Assembly (NCBI RefSeq): GCF_018917865.1
Contig: NZ_JAHLPM010000016.1
Span: 1-64,000 of the forward strand
DNA: 64,000 bases
Direction of reading: 5' to 3'
DNA from: Tissierella simiarum
Lineage (GTDB): Bacteria > Bacillota > Clostridia > Tissierellales > Tissierellaceae
Shown here in pieces: positions 25,686 through 35,563 of the stretch (within the stretch, counting starts at the first letter, position 1; each line of letters starts with the position of its first letter). The position numbers and the translations under genes are program-made. The notes under the pieces were generated by a model. It saw nothing but the letters and a program-made list of their open reading frames with translations. It had not been told where the DNA came from and ran no database searches.

Positions 25686-26641
25686 ATAAAAGGAAGTTAT
25701 ACAAAGAAATCGGTATGATTGATGATGATTTGATCGAAGAAGCTGCATCTTCAAAAGCAAGAATCATGAGAAATCATTCTTTTGTGAAATGGATATCTGT
25801 TGCTGCTATATTCTGTATATTTACATCTTTTGTTTCAACAGTATTTGCGGTGGCATATCTTCAAAAAAACAATTTAGATGCTTATATCAGATATTTATCG
25901 CCTGATAATATAAATTTATTATCTAATATATCTGATTCAGAGATAAAATATGATGCGGATAAATTCTTTGAAGCACTGAAAACTGATGATATATACTATC
26001 AATATATTGCTATTAATAGGCTTGTTGAATGTTTTAACGATAATCAATTAAGAGAAAAGGCTATAAAACGCATAAAGCCATTTATCAAAAGTGAAGAAAA
26101 AAAGGTAGCAGATGCAGCTTCTTTTGCTGTTGACATTCTTTCCGAAAAATATGAAAGTGATAAGCTTTATAAGTTGGCTGATGGGAGTGTGGTTTTTACA
26201 CTATTTAATAATTATTCAGACTATGGAAGTTATAATGAAATCTGGAGAATCAAAGAAGGAAATTTGGAAAAATATTTTTCTTTCTCAAACCCATCTATGT
26301 ATATTAAAGAGATTCTTCTTTCTCCTGATAGAAAATTAATGGCCGTGAATACTTGCTCCAATAAAAGTGAATATATATTTATTATTGATACGGTAAATGG
26401 TATGGTAAGTCCAGAGTTAATTGGAAGTGCAAGAACAATATTTGGAGCAAAGAAAGGATATGAGGTGCTCATAAGAATTGACAACGAAAATTATTCTTCA
26501 ATTTCCAATGTTGTTTGGAATAACAATCAAGAGATTAATTTTGACGCTCATTTATCCTATGATAATACTGAAATTATAGAGGATGTATCTGTTAAGTATT
26601 TTTTTGATAGGAGATTGTTTGAAATAGAACCTAATAAATAG
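25682..26641 (+). CDS. Single-pass membrane protein, probable anti-sigma partner
   Basis: 319 residues: cytoplasmic N-terminus about 38 residues with an acidic/basic helix (LYKEIGMIDDDLIEEAASSK), one membrane helix (ISVAAIFCIFTSFVSTVFAVA), and an outside domain with a HEAT-like helical part (YYQYIAINRLVECFNDNQL) followed by a beta-rich, propeller-like half. Coupled to the sigma gene by a four-base overlap. This layout is typical of anti-sigma factors in Clostridia. The outer domain family is not recognised. Confidence 0.65.
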   Translation: MNKRKLYKEIGMIDDDLIEEAASSKARIMRNHSFVKWISVAAIFCIFTSFVSTVFAVAYLQKNNLDAYIRYLSPDNINLLSNISDSEIKYDADKFFEALKTDDIYYQYIAINRLVECFNDNQLREKAIKRIKPFIKSEEKKVADAASFAVDILSEKYESDKLYKLADGSVVFTLFNNYSDYGSYNEIWRIKEGNLEKYFSFSNPSMYIKEILLSPDRKLMAVNTCSNKSEYIFIIDTVNGMVSPELIGSARTIFGAKKGYEVLIRIDNENYSSISNVVWNNNQEINFDAHLSYDNTEIIEDVSVKYFFDRRLFEIEPNK

Positions 26642-26882
26642 AAAGTACAAGGAGGGATAAGAGAGTTCATTTTTACGCAAATCCCCTTATTTCTGTGTAT
26701 TAGTATTATCACCTTGCCCCAACCTACGTGGAATGTTGCGTGCTACTATGTTAGGAAAATAAATAAAAATATTTTATTAATTGCTTATATTAAGTAATTT
26801 TCATTAAATGCTCTGTGAACTTATTGTTGGATGTGTTGATACCAATTTAATCCTAAATTTTAGAAAAATAGGAACATAAATA

Positions 26883-26911
26883 TTGACTTTTTGAGTATAA
26901 TAAAATATCAT
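26883..26911 (+). promoter_or_regulatory. Promoter of the T-box-valS transcript
   Basis: TTGACT (26883-26888), 17-base spacer, TATCAT (26906-26911). Confidence 0.6.
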
Positions 26912-26924
26912 AATATAAACGAAC

Positions 26925-27225
26925 ACGAACAAAATGGCGTTGATGAGGAGGAGTACGTACTCACCTGAAGCAGAGAGAGAAGATGGTTGGTGAAAATCTT
27001 CGTGAAGGAAGTATGGAAGTAGCCTTTGAGCTGTGAACTGAAAAGATATAATCTTAGTAGGATTCAACGGAAATTTCCACCGTTAAAAGGAAAGCAGTAT
27101 CGGATAATGTATTTTATCCCGTACTGTCAGAGTGCAGATAGTCATATCTGAATTTAGGTGGTACCGCGGACGCATACATTCCGCCCTAAGCAAATATAAG
27201 AAAGCTTAAGGCGGATTTTTGTTTT
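26925..27225 (+). ncRNA. T-box leader of valS
   Basis: Contains the T-box AGGTGGTACCGCGG (27156-27169) and, in Stem I, a GTA triplet (27019-27021) in the position of a valine specifier. A terminator CCGCCCTAAGC/GCTTAAGGCGG with a T-run ends at 27225. Uncharged tRNA-Val should stabilise the antiterminator and allow valS transcription. Confidence 0.93.
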
Positions 27226-27254
27226 GTGTTCGTAAAATTTAAGGAGGTATTACC

Positions 27255-29621
27255 ATGCAGAAAAATTATGACTTTAAGCAAGTAGAAAAAGAAATGCAAA
27301 ACTTTTGGAAAGAAAATTCTATCTACAACTTTGACCTAGAAAGTCAAAAAGAAATCTATTCTATTGATACGCCACCACCTACCATTAGCGGTAGTCTACA
27401 CATTGGACACATATTTTCCTATACACAGGCAGAAATGATAGCACGTTTCAAACGCATGCAAGGCTATAATGTTTTTTATCCTTTTGGTTTTGACGATAAC
27501 GGATTACCAACAGAAAGGCTTGTTGAAAAAGATGAGGATATTATTGCAAAAGACCTTCCTAGAAGCGAATTTATTAAAAAGTGTATTATAACCTCTGCAA
27601 AATACGAAAAAGAGTTTAAAGATTTATGGCAGTCTTTAGGCTTCTCAGTTGACTGGTCACTTCAATATGAAACCATTAACTCTATGGTTCAACGAATATC
27701 GCAAAAATCCTTTATCAAACTTTTAAAAGATGGAAAGGCTTATATGAAAGAGTCACCAGTTTTATGGTGTACTGAATGTCAAACTTCAATAGCCCAAGCA
27801 GAATTAGAATCTATTGAAAAAGATACTACCTTTAATTACGTTAAATTTAAGGTAGATGAAGAAATATTATTAGTTGCTACAACAAGACCTGAGTTACTAT
27901 ATGGTTGCGTTTGTCTATTTGTAAATCCAGAGGATGATAGATATAAAAAATATATTGGTAAAAATGCCACTGTTCCTTTATATGATTATGAAATTCCTAT
28001 ATTAGCAGATGATAAAGTTGATATTGCTAAAGGAACAGGTGTAGTTATGTGTGCAACCTTTGGTGACAGCACCGATGTAGAGTGGTATGAAACTCATAAA
28101 CTGCCTTATCGGAAAGTTATTCTACCTGATGGTAAAATGGATGAAAGTGTTTCCTTAATCGGAGGATTAAAGGTCTTAGTAGCTCGAAGACAGATTATCA
28201 GCCTACTTTCAGAAAATGGATTTCTTTTAGAGTCAAAAAGTATCACACATACTGTTGCTGTACACGAACGTTGTGGGAAGGAAATTGAGATTTTACCGTC
28301 AAAACAGTGGTATATTGATATTCTTAATAATAAAGAGCTATTTTTAAAAGCTGCTGATGAAATCAATTGGTATCCCGAATATATGAAAAACAGATACGTA
28401 TTATGGGTTGAAAATCTTAAGTGGGACTGGTGTATATCTCGCCAGCGTTACTTTGGTGTTCTTTTCCCAATATGGTATTGCAAAAATTGTGGTAAGGTTA
28501 TAATTGCAGATGAGGAGATGCTACCTATAAATCCTCTTGAAACAAAACCTAATAAGCCGTGTTCTTGTGGATGTGAAGAGTTTGTGCCTGAGAGTTCCGT
28601 TTTTGACACATGGGCTACTTCATCAGTAACTCCTCAAATAAATGCAAAATGGGGCGAGAAAAATGACATTTCAAATAGAATTTTACCAATGAGTTTGAGG
28701 ACACAGGCTCATGAAATTATACGTACATGGGCATTTTATACTATAGTTAAAAGCCTTTACCATACAGGGCAAGTTCCTTGGAAGGATATAATGGTTTGTG
28801 GCTTTGTTCTTGCCAAAAAAGGAGAGAAAATTAGCAAATCAAAGGGCAACTCTGAGTTATCACCAAAATTGCTTATTGAAAACTACTCTGCTGATGTTAT
28901 AAGATATTGGGCAGCTAATTCTAAGCTTGGAACAGATACATTTTTTTCAATTGATGAATTAGGTATAGCCAAAAGATTTATCACAAAGCTATGGAATGCA
29001 TCTAAATTTTCAATATCCCATTTACAGGACATTAACCTCAATGCTAATGTGAATCTAATGCCTGTAGACAGATGGATAATCGAGAGATGTAAACAAACTA
29101 CTAATAATGCAAGAAAACTCCTTGACCAGTATGAAATAGGAGCAGCCCGACATGAAATTGATGATTTTTTCTGGAAAGATTTATGTGACTATTATCTTGA
29201 AATTGTTAAAGCGCGTTTATATCAACCTGAAATACATGGCTATAAAGAGCGACAATCAGCACAATATGCCCTATATTATTGCATGCTTAATATATTAAAG
29301 TTATACGCTATTTACGTTCCACATATTACCGAATATATTTATCAAGAATTTTTTAGACAGAATGAAAATAGTATTTCTTTACACAAGTTGTATTGGGAAA
29401 CTGAAGAACCCATTGATGATGAAATTATCCTTTTTGGGGAGAAGCTAAAGGACATTATTGCTGAAACAAGAAGATATAAGTCTGAAAATGCTCTATCAAT
29501 GAAAACAGAAATAGAAGAGGTTGTAATTACTACAGATGATAAATTTATTGAATTATTTAAACAAACTATAAGTGATATAAAAGCTTGTTGTCGAGCAAAG
29601 AAAATAAAAATAATCCAATAG
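27255..29621 (+). CDS. valS: Valyl-tRNA synthetase, short form
   Basis: 788 residues, class I synthetase: HIGH at SGSLHIGHIFSY (near 50), KMSKS as KISKSKGN (near 525), an editing domain (TTRPELLYGCVC) and zinc-like cysteines (VLWCTECQTS; CKNCGK...CSCGCEE). It lacks the roughly 80-residue C-terminal coiled coil of the common bacterial ValS (about 880 residues), more like archaeal or short bacterial ValS. The T-box with a GTA specifier confirms valine. It may be the only ValS or a second, acquired copy; the window alone cannot tell. Confidence 0.9.
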   Translation: MQKNYDFKQVEKEMQNFWKENSIYNFDLESQKEIYSIDTPPPTISGSLHIGHIFSYTQAEMIARFKRMQGYNVFYPFGFDDNGLPTERLVEKDEDIIAKDLPRSEFIKKCIITSAKYEKEFKDLWQSLGFSVDWSLQYETINSMVQRISQKSFIKLLKDGKAYMKESPVLWCTECQTSIAQAELESIEKDTTFNYVKFKVDEEILLVATTRPELLYGCVCLFVNPEDDRYKKYIGKNATVPLYDYEIPILADDKVDIAKGTGVVMCATFGDSTDVEWYETHKLPYRKVILPDGKMDESVSLIGGLKVLVARRQIISLLSENGFLLESKSITHTVAVHERCGKEIEILPSKQWYIDILNNKELFLKAADEINWYPEYMKNRYVLWVENLKWDWCISRQRYFGVLFPIWYCKNCGKVIIADEEMLPINPLETKPNKPCSCGCEEFVPESSVFDTWATSSVTPQINAKWGEKNDISNRILPMSLRTQAHEIIRTWAFYTIVKSLYHTGQVPWKDIMVCGFVLAKKGEKISKSKGNSELSPKLLIENYSADVIRYWAANSKLGTDTFFSIDELGIAKRFITKLWNASKFSISHLQDINLNANVNLMPVDRWIIERCKQTTNNARKLLDQYEIGAARHEIDDFFWKDLCDYYLEIVKARLYQPEIHGYKERQSAQYALYYCMLNILKLYAIYVPHITEYIYQEFFRQNENSISLHKLYWETEEPIDDEIILFGEKLKDIIAETRRYKSENALSMKTEIEEVVITTDDKFIELFKQTISDIKACCRAKKIKIIQ

Positions 29622-29692
29622 AGACTTAGTTTTATAGAATTACCTTAAATTATATTAAATTTTGCCTTAAAGAGATAAAAGGTTGACATAAA

Positions 29693-29748
29693 AAATTCTC
29701 TTTTCTGGTTTAAGTCTTATTTTGATTCTTGCCAGAGAAGAGAATTCT
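29693..29748 (+). repeat. Inverted repeat downstream of valS
   Basis: AATTCTCTTTTCTGG pairs with CCAGAGAAGAGAATT over a loop of about 22 bases. No T-run; it may stabilise the 3' end of the transcript. Confidence 0.5.
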
Positions 29749-29805
29749 ATCTCCAAAAGCATAGATTATTTTATACTACAGAATAAAGTTATGGCTATTG
29801 GACCT

Positions 29806-30080
29806 ATGTCAATATAGTAGACACATTTTTTCAAACAAAGTTTTATGCTGACCTCCTAGCATTTTCTCCACATTTCTGAGTAATGTAACCAATAGAGCTA
29901 TGTATTCTTTCTCTGTTATACCAAGACTCTACATATTCAAATATTGATAACCTTGCTGTATCAAAATCAAAGTACTAAACTAAGATTAACTTCTCCTTTC
30001 TTTAAAACTGAATGAAATGATTTTCTATACATGCATTATCATAAGGATTACCTTCACCACTTCTTATATATTCAGCAGTA
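29806..30080 (-). pseudogene. IS3-family transposase remnant (minus strand)
   Basis: Minus-strand frames with stops read GEGNPYDNACIENHF, then SIFEYVESWYNRERIHSSIG and YITQKCGENARRS, the end of an IS3 OrfB. TGTCTACTATATTGACATAG nearby resembles an element end. Frameshifted and truncated. Confidence 0.75.
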
Positions 30081-30449
30081 ATTAAAGGTTTTAAATCAAA
30101 ATCAAAATATAGCGTCAGTATTTTGAAAATAGAATGCCTATTCTATTTAAATTTTTTCTATAAAAAAGGTGAAATCAATGAATCAGGATGACCGAGTTTA
30201 GAAATCTCGTTATGAGGACGAACTGTCAGCAACGGCAAATTTCGACGAGTAGGATCATTTTTATGAATGGCAGAACATTCTACTCATTATTTACTAAGTT
30301 CTACGGATGGGAAAATATTGATTTATACTCAGGAAGGCTCAATAATAACTTATACTCGTTCCATTGCATGGCAGGTTCTCAAACATAGACTTGCCCTGAT
30401 TTTTATGGCTTCAACACGATTACAATATTGAAATTTGCCAACTCAGCCT
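30081..30449. other. Intergenic stretch, decayed sequence
   Basis: A start-like ATG near 30178 opens a frame with several stops (MNQDDRV, then KSRYEDELSATANF). It looks like an eroded gene; family not recognised. Confidence 0.3.
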
Positions 30450-31265
30450 TTATTTGTGCACCGCTAAACTGATTTTAAAAATAAAATCAGTCTGATTTTG
30501 AGTGGACAACTTACCCAATAAATATTCCTCATAGGCATCGCCACATACGGTCAGTCCCTGCTCTTTAAGCTGCCGAAGAAACGGTTCATAGATTTCTAAC
30601 ACTGATTCATATGGGCCCTTATGGTAAGTGACCGCATAAAGTCCTGCCGGCTTCAACTTAGCATCCGCATTATCCATACGAACAAACAGTCGATCGACCT
30701 TTTCGAATCTTCCTGCTAGCAGATCTTTTTGACTTACAATAGATCCGACATAAGCTGGACCTTTCAGTTCCGTTTCTTTCAAAAAGCGATCATAATAGCT
30801 AAACCACTCCTCGCCACTGGCGATATCATTCTCCTTTGGGATCGGATTGCTGTATAAAATAGGCTCTGCTGGAAGCTCTATGAGAGAGATTTCATCTAAG
30901 GGAGCGCTGAGCGCTTCCTCCGAATATGTGACGATGCTGCTTAATAGCCAGTGAATTTGTTCCAGCTTTCTGATTTCCTGCTTTACTCGGCTGAGTTGTT
31001 CCTTAGAAAGTGCAATTAACTCTTCGGGTGATGGCGCATTGACGTAGTGTTTCAATGTCTTCAAAGGAAAGTTAAGCTCTCTCAAAGATTGAAGCATCCA
31101 GAAAACATCAAGCTGCGGAACCGTATAATACCGATATCCATTGTCATTCACTCCCGCTGGATGGAATAAACCAATTCGGTCGTAATAGAACAAGGTATCC
31201 TTTTTTATTCCAAATCTTTGCGCAAATTCTCCAGTTGTAAAGGTCTTTGATTTGTTTTTATCCAT
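30450..31265 (-). CDS. MerR-family regulator with GyrI-like effector domain
   Basis: 271 residues: MerR HTH (TFTTGEFAQRFGIKKDTLFY, YYDRIGLF), coiled-coil about 85-115, and a C-terminal GyrI/BmrR-like domain ending GKLSTQNQTDFIFKISLAV. ATG 31265 has AAGGAGG upstream and is favoured over start codons further upstream. Transcribed away from agmatine deiminase; the operator between them has a MerR-type 19-base spacer facing the deiminase, which is thus the probable target. G+C is higher than in most neighbours. Confidence 0.88.
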   Translation of the reverse strand: MDKNKSKTFTTGEFAQRFGIKKDTLFYYDRIGLFHPAGVNDNGYRYYTVPQLDVFWMLQSLRELNFPLKTLKHYVNAPSPEELIALSKEQLSRVKQEIRKLEQIHWLLSSIVTYSEEALSAPLDEISLIELPAEPILYSNPIPKENDIASGEEWFSYYDRFLKETELKGPAYVGSIVSQKDLLAGRFEKVDRLFVRMDNADAKLKPAGLYAVTYHKGPYESVLEIYEPFLRQLKEQGLTVCGDAYEEYLLGKLSTQNQTDFIFKISLAVHK

Positions 31266-31278
31266 TTCATTTTCCTCC

Positions 31279-31309
31279 TTGACTATGGAGTTACTCCATA
31301 CTATATAAT
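31279..31309 (+). promoter_or_regulatory. MerR-type promoter facing agmatine deiminase
   Basis: TTGACT (31279-31284), spacer of exactly 19 bases and TATAAT (31304-31309). The 17-base dyad TATGGAGTTACTCCATA (31284-31300) fills the spacer. The geometry matches BmrR/Mta-type activated promoters. Confidence 0.85.
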
Positions 31310-31478
31310 ACATATTGTTCAAAAAAATTGCAACAAAAGAATAAGGAAAAATTTAACACTATGGATACGAAGCTATATGCTAAACCGGACCTCTAATATT
31401 ACAGTACGCTTTACGGTTTCTCCGGAAACTGCCGTCTCTCATATTGTAATAGAAATAATTAAAAAGGAGATGAATATA

Positions 31479-32717
31479 ATGGAGAATTTTAGAACTGTAG
31501 GAGAATTTGAAAAACAAGAATCTGTGTTAATCATCTGGCCACCGTACGCCAATGCAACCAGAAAGTTAAGTACGGATATAGTTAGTGCTCAAGTGGTACT
31601 AGCGTTGATGGAAGAAGTAGAAGTCATCGTTTGCTGCTATGATGAGGAAGTGCAAAAACGTGCAAAACAGGAATTGGATAGACAAGGGGTTGATACTCCA
31701 TTAATCCGCTTTGTAATATTCCCATCTCCTATCATCTATCCTCGTGATTTTGGCGCTGAGGTTATGATAGGTGATTTTGGGAGTCGTGCAAGGGTTGACT
31801 TCCGTTTTGACATGTATGGATACTATACGGAGGATGATGAGCTTTCTCGCCTATTACGGGGATTCAGTGAATTTCATGCAAAATGCATCGGAATTGAAAA
31901 TACACGGTACTCTGAACTGATTAGCGAGGGTGGCGATCGGGAATTCAATGGATGTGGCGTAATGATGGCAATACGAGAAACGGAGGTAGATAAACGTAAT
32001 CCTGGTAAGACCGTAATGGAGGTGGAAGAGGAGCTGAAACGGGTATTTAATCTGAATCAGATTATTTGGCTTCCGCAATGCTCCTATAGCGATGAATATG
32101 CTTATTCCGGGTCAATCCCTTCTGCCGACGGCACATTCTGCTCCTTCCGTTCTGCTACTGCTAACGGACACATTGATGAGATCTGCCGTTTTGCCAATAC
32201 TGATACTATTTTAATTGCACACATTTCCGAAGAAGAAGCCCGTGAAAGCAAGCTGCACGCTTTGGACAAAGAGCGGCTGGATCGAGCATATGAGGTGGTA
32301 AATACTGCTCGTAATCAGGACGGACAGCCTTTCCGTATTCTGAAAATGCCCGTGCCTGAGCCCATTTATATAGACCTCTATCCAGAAGATGACGCATATA
32401 ACCTTTGGAGGGAACATAATGAGGATATGGATGAAGGGGTGTTAGATGTAACTTCCTTTCCTGATGGTCCGATTAACGTTCTGCCAGCACTCAGCTATTG
32501 CAATTTTCTGATTGCTAACAACGTAGTAATTGCTCAGAAATATTATGAGGAAGGAATGTCAAAACGAATCAAGGAAAAAGACGAACAGGCACTACAAGTT
32601 CTACAAACCGCGTTTCCTAACCATCGTATTATACAGATTAACCCGCTAGCACTAAATTTATATGGCGGTGGAATCCATTGCCATACACGCAATATCCCGT
32701 CTGCACAACAGATATGA
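31479..32717 (+). CDS. aguA: Agmatine deiminase / peptidyl-arginine deiminase family
   Basis: 412 residues. Family residues are in place: SEGGDREFNG, TANGHIDEICRF (His-Asp pair) and the catalytic cysteine in GGGIHCHTRNIPSAQQ. Related enzymes turn agmatine into N-carbamoylputrescine plus ammonia. The protein is longer than typical AguA (about 370), and no putrescine carbamoyltransferase or carbamate kinase follows, so the exact substrate is open. Start chosen at ATG 31479 with AAAGGAG at 31463-31469. Confidence 0.82.
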   Translation: MENFRTVGEFEKQESVLIIWPPYANATRKLSTDIVSAQVVLALMEEVEVIVCCYDEEVQKRAKQELDRQGVDTPLIRFVIFPSPIIYPRDFGAEVMIGDFGSRARVDFRFDMYGYYTEDDELSRLLRGFSEFHAKCIGIENTRYSELISEGGDREFNGCGVMMAIRETEVDKRNPGKTVMEVEEELKRVFNLNQIIWLPQCSYSDEYAYSGSIPSADGTFCSFRSATANGHIDEICRFANTDTILIAHISEEEARESKLHALDKERLDRAYEVVNTARNQDGQPFRILKMPVPEPIYIDLYPEDDAYNLWREHNEDMDEGVLDVTSFPDGPINVLPALSYCNFLIANNVVIAQKYYEEGMSKRIKEKDEQALQVLQTAFPNHRIIQINPLALNLYGGGIHCHTRNIPSAQQI

Positions 32718-32755
32718 TTTTTCAATCATTTGAAAGACGTGAAGATAGAATATTA

Positions 32756-32961
32756 ATGAGTCAGATTAAAAATGTATTATTAGAAATAGATAGAGAAAAA
32801 ATGGCTAAAAACATTATTGAAACAAAAACAAATAAGTTTGCTTTTTAGATGGGATTATAAAAGAAATTGCAGATATTGTTCCAGCTTATGCAGAAGAGAT
32901 TGTAGATACTAAAGGTTATTTAGTTTTACCCTCCTTGGCTGATATGCATTCAGACCAATAA
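32756..32961 (+). pseudogene. Amidohydrolase (cytosine deaminase-like) N-terminal remnant
   Basis: ATG 32756 opens IKNVLLEIDREKMAKN..., stops, then another frame reads DGIIKEIADIVPAYAEEIVD and YLVLPSLADMHSDQ-stop. The latter matches the beginning of amidohydrolases (usual P-G/S-x-x-D-x-H). Metal-binding HxH is already altered to MHSD. Confidence 0.5.
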
Positions 32962-33005
32962 CTTTGTTTAGCTTTATCCGGATCAGGAAATACGATTTAA
33001 CATGT

Positions 33006-33049
33006 AGCGCCTTTGGGTTTCTCTAAAACTGAAAGGCGCTTTTCATATT
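33006..33049 (+). terminator. Hairpin terminator
   Basis: AGCGCCTTT pairs with AAAGGCGCT, followed by TTTCATATTTT. Confidence 0.7.
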
Positions 33050-33460
33050 TTAAAAGGGGATAATTAGGTGGAATAAAAAGGAAAATAAATACCGTAACGC
33101 TCATACTGTTATATATACGATGTGTCTGCCTATACTTGTGCTTATCTAACTATTTCTGCTGACCATGGTTAAGATACATGATTCACTGGATCGTGCAAGA
33201 ATTACAAATCATCAACCATATCAAGTTGTGGAATATTTCAACATATAGAGAGAAATCCTTGGTTTTATTCCTGAAAAGTCATCTCTTGTTGAGCTGAACT
33301 TTTTATATGTGGAAACACATTTCACTGTGTGTGGATTTTAAGAGAATATCCTACGTGCAACTTATAGATGATGAGATAACAATTGTATGGAGATAGGAAA
33401 AAGAGAAGCAGTGAATTGAATTATGCCTCTCTTTTCGCTTATTTGGTACTAGGTAGTAGA
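33050..33460. other. Intergenic stretch with decayed sequence and a terminator
   Basis: No intact frame; short frames such as KIHDSLDRARITNHQPYQVV (near 33167) suggest erosion. An AAAGAGA...TCTCTTT hairpin at 33402-33437 can end transcripts from either side. Confidence 0.4.
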
Positions 33461-33880
33461 TTATTTTGCTTTTATTTGCACTAAATTGATTACATCATCT
33501 AGAATGGAACGATCGGTAACGTTTATCATCAGCCAACTTCCAACATTGGAAAAGGCAGTCCTTTGATATAAGTCCTGTGTGTATTCACTGCATAAATGTA
33601 TTATATCCTCGACTTCATGAACTTCTTTGTTGCCTATTACTAGAAGAGCAATGAAATAGCCTTCCATTGGATAAAGTGTGCATAACGACTTCCCGTTTTT
33701 ATGGTATTTGACATTCCATCCTGGTTGCATCGAACATTTACTGTAGGAGAGCTTGGGATGAATACGATAGGTATTTTGCAAAAAGGTATTTAAATCATGC
33801 CAAAGTTTACTATTAATATATTCATTGATGTCATCTATCGTAGGTGGATTACATGAATTGTAAAGTTTATTCCACTCCAT
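33461..33880 (-). CDS. DUF3788 family protein
   Basis: 139 residues with the DUF3788 pattern: LYNSCNPPTIDDINEYINSK, then PGWNVKYHKNGKSLCTLYP and a C-terminal WLMINVTD. Cytoplasmic, function unknown, often beside AraC/GyrI-like regulators as here (35 bases downstream of one on the same strand). Confidence 0.8.
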   Translation of the reverse strand: MEWNKLYNSCNPPTIDDINEYINSKLWHDLNTFLQNTYRIHPKLSYSKCSMQPGWNVKYHKNGKSLCTLYPMEGYFIALLVIGNKEVHEVEDIIHLCSEYTQDLYQRTAFSNVGSWLMINVTDRSILDDVINLVQIKAK

Positions 33881-33914
33881 ATGTACTTCACCTCCACAAC
33901 GGAAAATTATCTGC

Positions 33915-34823
33915 TTATTCTAAAGTTACAGGTAAAATCCATACTTCCATGCTGGTTGTGTCTGGACTATGGCTGGCATAGCGTTCCGCTGTAAAAGGCT
34001 TGGCAGCAAGCTTGTGATTTGGAAGCCATGTTTCAAACATATATTTATGAACCTTGTACACTGCATCCATAACGAGATGTTCAAAATCCTCTGCTTCAAA
34101 AGAGCAAACAATATATTTACCTTTGGGCAGTTCCCAGGAAGTGTAGCCTTTAACTAGTTCATTTGAAACAGCTTCGGCACCAGCAAAATAGCGGTAATAG
34201 CCTTCTCTTGTCCCAGGATAGGCAACTCCAAGCTCATTGCCATCCGCTTTTAATTCTTTAATGATGGGTTTGCTTTCGCGAAAAGTATTCCATAATTTTC
34301 CAAGTGTGTCTACACCAGTCTCACCGCCACCAGGCATTTGATAAATAGGTTCTTCTACTGTAAGTCCAATGAAAAATTGAGGATATAAAATTTTTCGCCG
34401 TGTAACTTCAAGGACGATTCCATCAACAATCAACGGAACATTTTCATCAATAAGCGTGTAATTCAAAAGCAACTGTGGCTTTACAAAATTGTTGAGCCGG
34501 ACGGGGGCAGTACGGTATTCTTCAGGTGTCATTCCAAACGCTTTTTTAAAGGAACGCGTAAAGGTCTCATGAGAGGAAAATCCAAAATCCAAGGCAATAT
34601 CTAGAATTCGTTTATTTTTATCCAGTAAAGCTTCGGATGCTTTTGCAAGGCGGCGCAACTTGATATACTCGTTTACAGGCTTTTTAACCAATCGGCTGAA
34701 TAGCCTCTGATAATAAAACTGTGAGAGAGAAGCAAGATTTGCCAAGCTTTCAATTTTTATTTCTTCTGAAAGATGTTCTTCAATATAGTCCACGGTCAAT
34801 TGTATTTGTTCCCATGCGTGCAT
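33915..34823 (-). CDS. AraC-family regulator with GyrI-like effector domain
   Basis: 302 residues: two AraC HTH motifs in the first 105 residues (SLANLASLSQFYYQRLFSRL; ILDIALDFGFSSHETFTRSF) and a GyrI-like small-molecule domain from about 130 to the end (FIGLTVEEPIYQ ... VWILPVTLE). It should sense a drug-like ligand and activate neighbours; DUF3788 follows on the same transcript. Confidence 0.88.
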   Translation of the reverse strand: MHAWEQIQLTVDYIEEHLSEEIKIESLANLASLSQFYYQRLFSRLVKKPVNEYIKLRRLAKASEALLDKNKRILDIALDFGFSSHETFTRSFKKAFGMTPEEYRTAPVRLNNFVKPQLLLNYTLIDENVPLIVDGIVLEVTRRKILYPQFFIGLTVEEPIYQMPGGGETGVDTLGKLWNTFRESKPIIKELKADGNELGVAYPGTREGYYRYFAGAEAVSNELVKGYTSWELPKGKYIVCSFEAEDFEHLVMDAVYKVHKYMFETWLPNHKLAAKPFTAERYASHSPDTTSMEVWILPVTLE

Positions 34824-35563
34824 ATTTAAGCACCTCCTTATAAACAGGATAGCACGTTAGCAGTGATTTGGCTTGACAGCCAATGCCCTTTTTGATCAGT
34901 TGGGATAAATTCAACCAGTCTTCCTGTAAATAATTATACCACAAAGCTATAATGACCTATCTTAAAGCCATTACAACAAGCAGTTCACCGTAGAACAAGG
35001 ATGCCCCATGGCATTTAGGCAAGCAACTAAGCTAAGTCAATATATTTTATTTTTGAAAGATTTTCTTAGGTGATATAAAGATTTTGATGATAGGCACATT
35101 GATGTCATGAAAATTATGTTTGGGAAGCTATATGCCAGATGAAATATCAGTCATAGCACAGATTTTAGTAGATTAAGTTCCATAGAATTAGGAAAGTTTG
35201 TATCATCAATAATTATAGCAGCATTATCTATAGTTGCTCTTTCAGTCACAATCCTTACTCGCTAATAGTTAAGCTGTTCGTAATCCCAGAGAATGTTAGC
35301 TAAAAAGTCCTGACGAACTACTTTCCATATATGTAATCTTGGCATCAGATAAGATGGAACTTTTTATATTGTGGTATTTATTTCCATCTACTCCTATGCT
35401 TATTCCATATGATGTATCATGTTAAAATTACATAAAAATACAAGTCAACAAGGTACTATTAATTTTGTAATATATGATAATATTTTTATTGATAGTTGTT
35501 ATTTAAGGTAGATTAAAGGAATACGAGTTACAATAATAAACAAAAGTGTACAGGAGGTTTAAA
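34824..35563. other. 740-base intergenic stretch without recognised gene
   Basis: No supported frame on either strand. Minus-strand fragments near 35160-35270 (TERATIDNAAIIIDD...) look like an eroded gene. The segment ends in AGGAGG before the response regulator. Confidence 0.4.

Noticed and set aside
30188-30388. 66-codon plus-strand frame before the MerR gene
   Set aside because: No ribosome site, no recognisable family, and a neighbouring frame with stops looks like the older coding remnant.
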